Assembly (NCBI GenBank): GCA_963849305.1
Contig: CAWKGV010000006.1
Coordinates: 62,001-126,000 of the forward strand
DNA from: CAWKGV01 sp963849305
GTDB lineage: Bacteria > Pseudomonadota > Alphaproteobacteria > Acetobacterales > Acetobacteraceae
DNA length: 64,000 nt
Direction of reading: 5' to 3'
Positions 61,521-64,000 of the stretch are shown in pieces; positions within the stretch are counted from its first letter, which is position 1; each line of letters opens with the position of its first letter. Below the pieces are notes generated by a model. The model saw nothing but the letters and a program-made list of their open reading frames with translations, did no database searches and was not told the DNA's origin. Made by a program: the position numbers and the translations under genes.

Positions 61521-62008
61521 TCAGAACCGGGCGATCAGTGCGACGCCGACGATCATCAGGACAGCGCCGATACCACGCAAGAGGCCGATCGTGTGCAGCG
61601 GCAGTCCCATGATGCCAAATTGGTCCAGCACGATCGAGGTCAGCAGGTTGGCGCCGATCGTCAGCGCGGCGTATGGGCCAGCGCCGATCTTATCGACGAA
61701 CAGCAGCCCGGCGACCACCGCGAACGCACCCGCCATGCCGCCGAGCGGTGCCCACCACGGCATGTTGGCGACACTTTCGCCTGTGGGCAGCGGGCTCGGT
61801 ACCATGGCCGCGACGAAAACGAAGAATGCGACGATCAGCAGCGAAGGAAACCCAGCGTCGCCAGCCACGGATTGACTAGGGCCCGATACAGTGCCGCGTT
61901 CATCGGCGGCCCCAATGCCTGCAGCACGCCCGCGACGATAATGATCGGATAAAGGAGAGTGGTGAACACGGGCGTTTTCCTCGATGTCGTCGATCTAGCG
62001 CCGCTCAT
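61521..62008 (-). pseudogene. YdcZ/DMT-type small transporter, frameshifted
   Basis: Two frames form one protein of about 160 residues. From ATG 62008 (ATGA overlap with the ArsB-type gene) the frame reads FTTLLYPIIIVAGVLQALGP and NPWLATLGF, then shifts. The second frame continues SLLIVAFFVFVAAMVP, GGMAGAFAVVAGLLFVDKIG and GLLRGIGAVLMIVGVALIAR to the stop at 61521. One base added near 61850-61860 restores LGFLSLLIVAFF. The family (DUF606) forms five-helix membrane proteins. The clean operon context favours a sequencing error. Confidence 0.8.
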
Positions 62009-63264
62009 CCCACCGCGGTCAGCGCGGCGAGGGCGAGCAGCAGCGCCGGCGGCATAACCAGCACGCCGACGCGCAGGAAGCGGGTGAAGCTCACCTCCAG
62101 GCCCTCCCGCCGCAGCGCCACGAGCCACAAGATGGTTGCGAGCGAGCCGGTAACCGACAGATTCGGACCCAGATCGACACCGATCAGCAGCCCGTCCGTG
62201 ACCAGCCGGGGCGTATGTGCCGCTGCGATGGCGGAGGAAGCGATCAGGCCGGCCGGCAAGTTATTGATCAAGTTGCACCCGACCGCGAGGATGACGCTGG
62301 CGCCCCAGGTCGTGCCGAGTACGGAAGCTCGCGAGGCCCGGCCCAAAAGGCCGGCAAGCTCCGCGATCACCCCCGTATGCGCGAGCCCCGCGACCAGCAC
62401 GAACAAGCCGGCGACCAGCGGCAGCACGGGCCAAGACACGCCACGCAACACCGCCCAGGGCGCCTCCCGCTTGCTGAACAGCACGATCGCCACCGTCGCG
62501 ATCCCGGCGAGGCAGGTGGGCAACCCAAGTTTAAGGTCCAACGCCGAGACCGCGAGCAGGATCACGGCCGTCGCGCCGATGCCGACGGCCGCCGTGCGCC
62601 CTCCGGACGAAAGCCGTGGCAAATCGACCTCGACCGTGACCTTGCTGCGGAGCGATCGCCGTTCGGCGATGCGCAAGGCGATATAGGTCGCGGCGATGGC
62701 AAGGATCGACGGGACGGCAAAACGGGCGATCCAATCCGGCAACGGCGGCATATGGCTGGCGTAGAGAACCAGGTTCGCCGGGTTGGAGATCGGCAGCACG
62801 AAACTCGCCGCGTTGGCGATGAAAGCGCAGATGAACAAGTAAGGCAGCGGCTCCGCCTTGGCGGCCACGGCGGCGGCATACACCGCGGGCGTCAGCACCA
62901 CCGCGCACGCGTCATTGGAAAGGAACGACGTGACGACGACGCCGACGACATAGATCAGCAGGAACAGCCGCCGCGCCGACCCGCGCGCCATGCGGGTTGC
63001 CAGTGCCGCGAGCCAGTCGAACAGTCCCTCGCGCCGCGCCACCTCCGACAGCAGCATCATGCCGGTCAGGAACAGGTAAACGTCGAGCCCTTCGCGAACG
63101 GCGGCAAGTGCGTCCCACCAGGGCAGCAGGCCGAGCACGACGAGCAGGAGCGCGCCGAGTACGGCCCAGATCGCCTCCGGCAGTTTCAGCGGGCGCGCGA
63201 TGACGCCGCCGGTAGCTAGCGCGGCAATCCCCCACGTGAGCGCGTTTGCCATCATCGGTGCCAA
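62005..63264 (-). CDS. ArsB/SLC13-type anion permease
   Basis: A 419-residue membrane protein of the ion transporter superfamily. Segments include GLDVYLFLTGMMLLSEVARR, VTSFLSNDACAVVLTPAVYA with the conserved Asn-Asp, ISNPANLVLYASHMPPLPDW, and in the second half NLINNLPAGLIASSAIA and LGPNLSVTGSLATILWLVAL. The duplicated N-P/N-N-L-P loops are typical of ArsB-like arsenite or other anion carriers. No arsR or arsC adjoins it, so arsenic specificity is unproven. Its stop overlaps the YdcZ-type start. Confidence 0.88.
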   Translation of the reverse strand: MAPMMANALTWGIAALATGGVIARPLKLPEAIWAVLGALLLVVLGLLPWWDALAAVREGLDVYLFLTGMMLLSEVARREGLFDWLAALATRMARGSARRLFLLIYVVGVVVTSFLSNDACAVVLTPAVYAAAVAAKAEPLPYLFICAFIANAASFVLPISNPANLVLYASHMPPLPDWIARFAVPSILAIAATYIALRIAERRSLRSKVTVEVDLPRLSSGGRTAAVGIGATAVILLAVSALDLKLGLPTCLAGIATVAIVLFSKREAPWAVLRGVSWPVLPLVAGLFVLVAGLAHTGVIAELAGLLGRASRASVLGTTWGASVILAVGCNLINNLPAGLIASSAIAAAHTPRLVTDGLLIGVDLGPNLSVTGSLATILWLVALRREGLEVSFTRFLRVGVLVMPPALLLALAALTAVG

Positions 63265-63528
63265 ATTGAGCGAATCCTAAGCGGGAACCGGCTCTCCACT
63301 TCAGGCCGGTCCTGTTGGAGCAATGAGCATGCCAGCTTCGGGCCTTGGAATAGCTTGGGGGGAGCCGCCTGCAAGCCCCGATACGTCCTGCATTCGGACA
63401 ACAATCGTCCGGTATGCGGACAGCGGCGGCGCGGACGGAACGCCAACATGGGGCGCGCGGGCGGCCCTTTGGCAAAGCGCCTGGGAATGCTAGGGGATGT
63501 CGATGGGCAGGACCAAAGACGAGTGACC
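63265..63528. other. Intergenic region between divergent genes
   Basis: 264 bases separate the ArsB-type permease and the MoxR ATPase, which diverge. A frame across it on the minus strand shows no protein features. I see no clear palindrome or promoter consensus. Confidence 0.4.
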
Positions 63529-64000
63529 ATGCCGTATTCAGCCGGGATACCGCGCTTGACCCCTGCGCCCGTGAGCCCCGCGTCGATCGAGGCGGTGGAG
63601 CGCGGCCTCGCCGCTGTGGGCTACATCCCGAGCCGGCAGATCGCCACGGCGGTCTATCTGTCGCACCACCTGCAGAAGCCGATCCTGGTCGAAGGCCCCG
63701 CGGGCGTCGGCAAGACCGAGCTTGCGAAGTCCATCGCCGCCTGGATGGCGCTGCCGCTGATCCGGATGCAATGCTACGAAGGGCTGGACGAGTCCAAGGC
63801 GCTGTACGAGTGGAAATACGGCAAGCAGCTTCTGTACACCCAGATCCTGCGCGACAAGATCGGCGAGGTGCTGGGCGACACGCCGACGCTCGCTGCCGCG
63901 ATCGACAAGCTGCACGGCTTCGGCGACCTGTTCTTCTCGCCCGAGTTTCTGGAGCCGCGACCGCTGCTGCGTGCGCTGCGCGAGCCCGTTGGCGCGGTGC
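63529..64000 (+). CDS. MoxR/CoxD-type AAA+ ATPase, 3' truncated by window
   Basis: The first 157 residues of a MoxR family ATPase reach the window edge without a stop. The Walker A motif is LVEGPAGVGKTELAKSIAAW (about residues 53-72), preceded by the typical YIPSRQIATAVYLSHHLQKP and followed by CYEGLDESKALYEWKYGKQL. CoxD-type members help insert sulfur and copper or otherwise mature molybdenum hydroxylases, fitting the CoxL-type genes in this window. ATG 63529 is used; GTG 63523 is in frame two codons earlier. Confidence 0.88.
   Translation, partial: MPYSAGIPRLTPAPVSPASIEAVERGLAAVGYIPSRQIATAVYLSHHLQKPILVEGPAGVGKTELAKSIAAWMALPLIRMQCYEGLDESKALYEWKYGKQLLYTQILRDKIGEVLGDTPTLAAAIDKLHGFGDLFFSPEFLEPRPLLRALREPVGAV

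Noticed and set aside
1..64000. CRISPR arrays, rRNA and tRNA genes
   Set aside because: No regularly spaced repeats and no tRNA-like cloverleaf or rRNA sequence was found in the intergenic regions examined.

Overview
The window is high-GC DNA, almost certainly from a methylotrophic or facultatively methylotrophic alphaproteobacterium. The assignment rests on gene content: a bacterial tetrahydromethanopterin (H4MPT) C1 pathway, a lanthanide-type PQQ alcohol dehydrogenase with its cytochrome and binding protein, a phasin, several CoxL-type molybdenum hydroxylases, minCDE and a ppk1-ppx pair. An order such as Rhodospirillales or Rhizobiales is plausible but not proven. I found no rRNA, tRNA or CRISPR array.

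Layout. 1-3.9 kb: end of an isoquinoline-oxidoreductase-type gene, a secreted Ser/Gly-rich protein, folP and a frameshifted class I cytochrome c. 4-12.9 kb: the C1 core. On the minus strand lies pcd-fhcB-fhcA-fhcD-fhcC, all overlapping, running on toward the cytochrome and folP. On the plus strand lie beta-RFAP synthase, mtdB, an ATP-grasp gene and mch. 13.3-15.8 kb: acyl-CoA dehydrogenase, PIG-L deacetylase and a NodS-like methyltransferase, coupled by ATGA overlaps. A family 2 glycosyltransferase that I would expect beside them sits 10 kb away at 25.5-26.7 kb. 16-21.5 kb: a decayed accessory island holding a phasin, an IS110 remnant, a palindromic mosaic repeat, a nonsense-interrupted NTF2-like gene, a toxin-antitoxin-like pair with a damaged junction, a triply frameshifted serine recombinase, an unknown AT-richer membrane protein and a truncated copy of a methyltransferase. 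21.8-24.7 kb: the xoxF/G/J-like cassette, flanked by that truncated copy and the full methyltransferase.

25-33 kb: glycosyltransferase, VOC protein, pirin, beta-helix protein, Uma2 protein, an orphan peptide-type binding protein, and a fusion of a periplasmic binding domain with a TRIC channel. 33-38 kb: coxSLM-type hydroxylase genes and an XRE/PIN pair. 38-41 kb: a Rieske dioxygenase locus with order alpha-beta-alpha. 41-43 kb: minCDE. 43-48 kb: copper handling and cytochrome oxidase assembly (DUF2946, CopC, CopD, SCO, PCuAC). 48-52 kb: ppk1 and ppx. 52-64 kb: transporters, a SIMPL protein, a ThDP enzyme, a lone Lrp-type sensor domain, a second CoxL-type gene with hotdog and SMP-30 neighbours, an ArsB-type permease and the start of a MoxR/CoxD ATPase.

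The genes fit a cell that oxidises alcohols in the periplasm with a lanthanide/PQQ enzyme, passes C1 units through H4MPT to formate, and supports copper-dependent respiration. fae is not in the window. At least seven single-base frame disruptions occur, including in conserved genes (cytochrome c, copD, YdcZ-type transporter), so sequencing error must be weighed against real decay.
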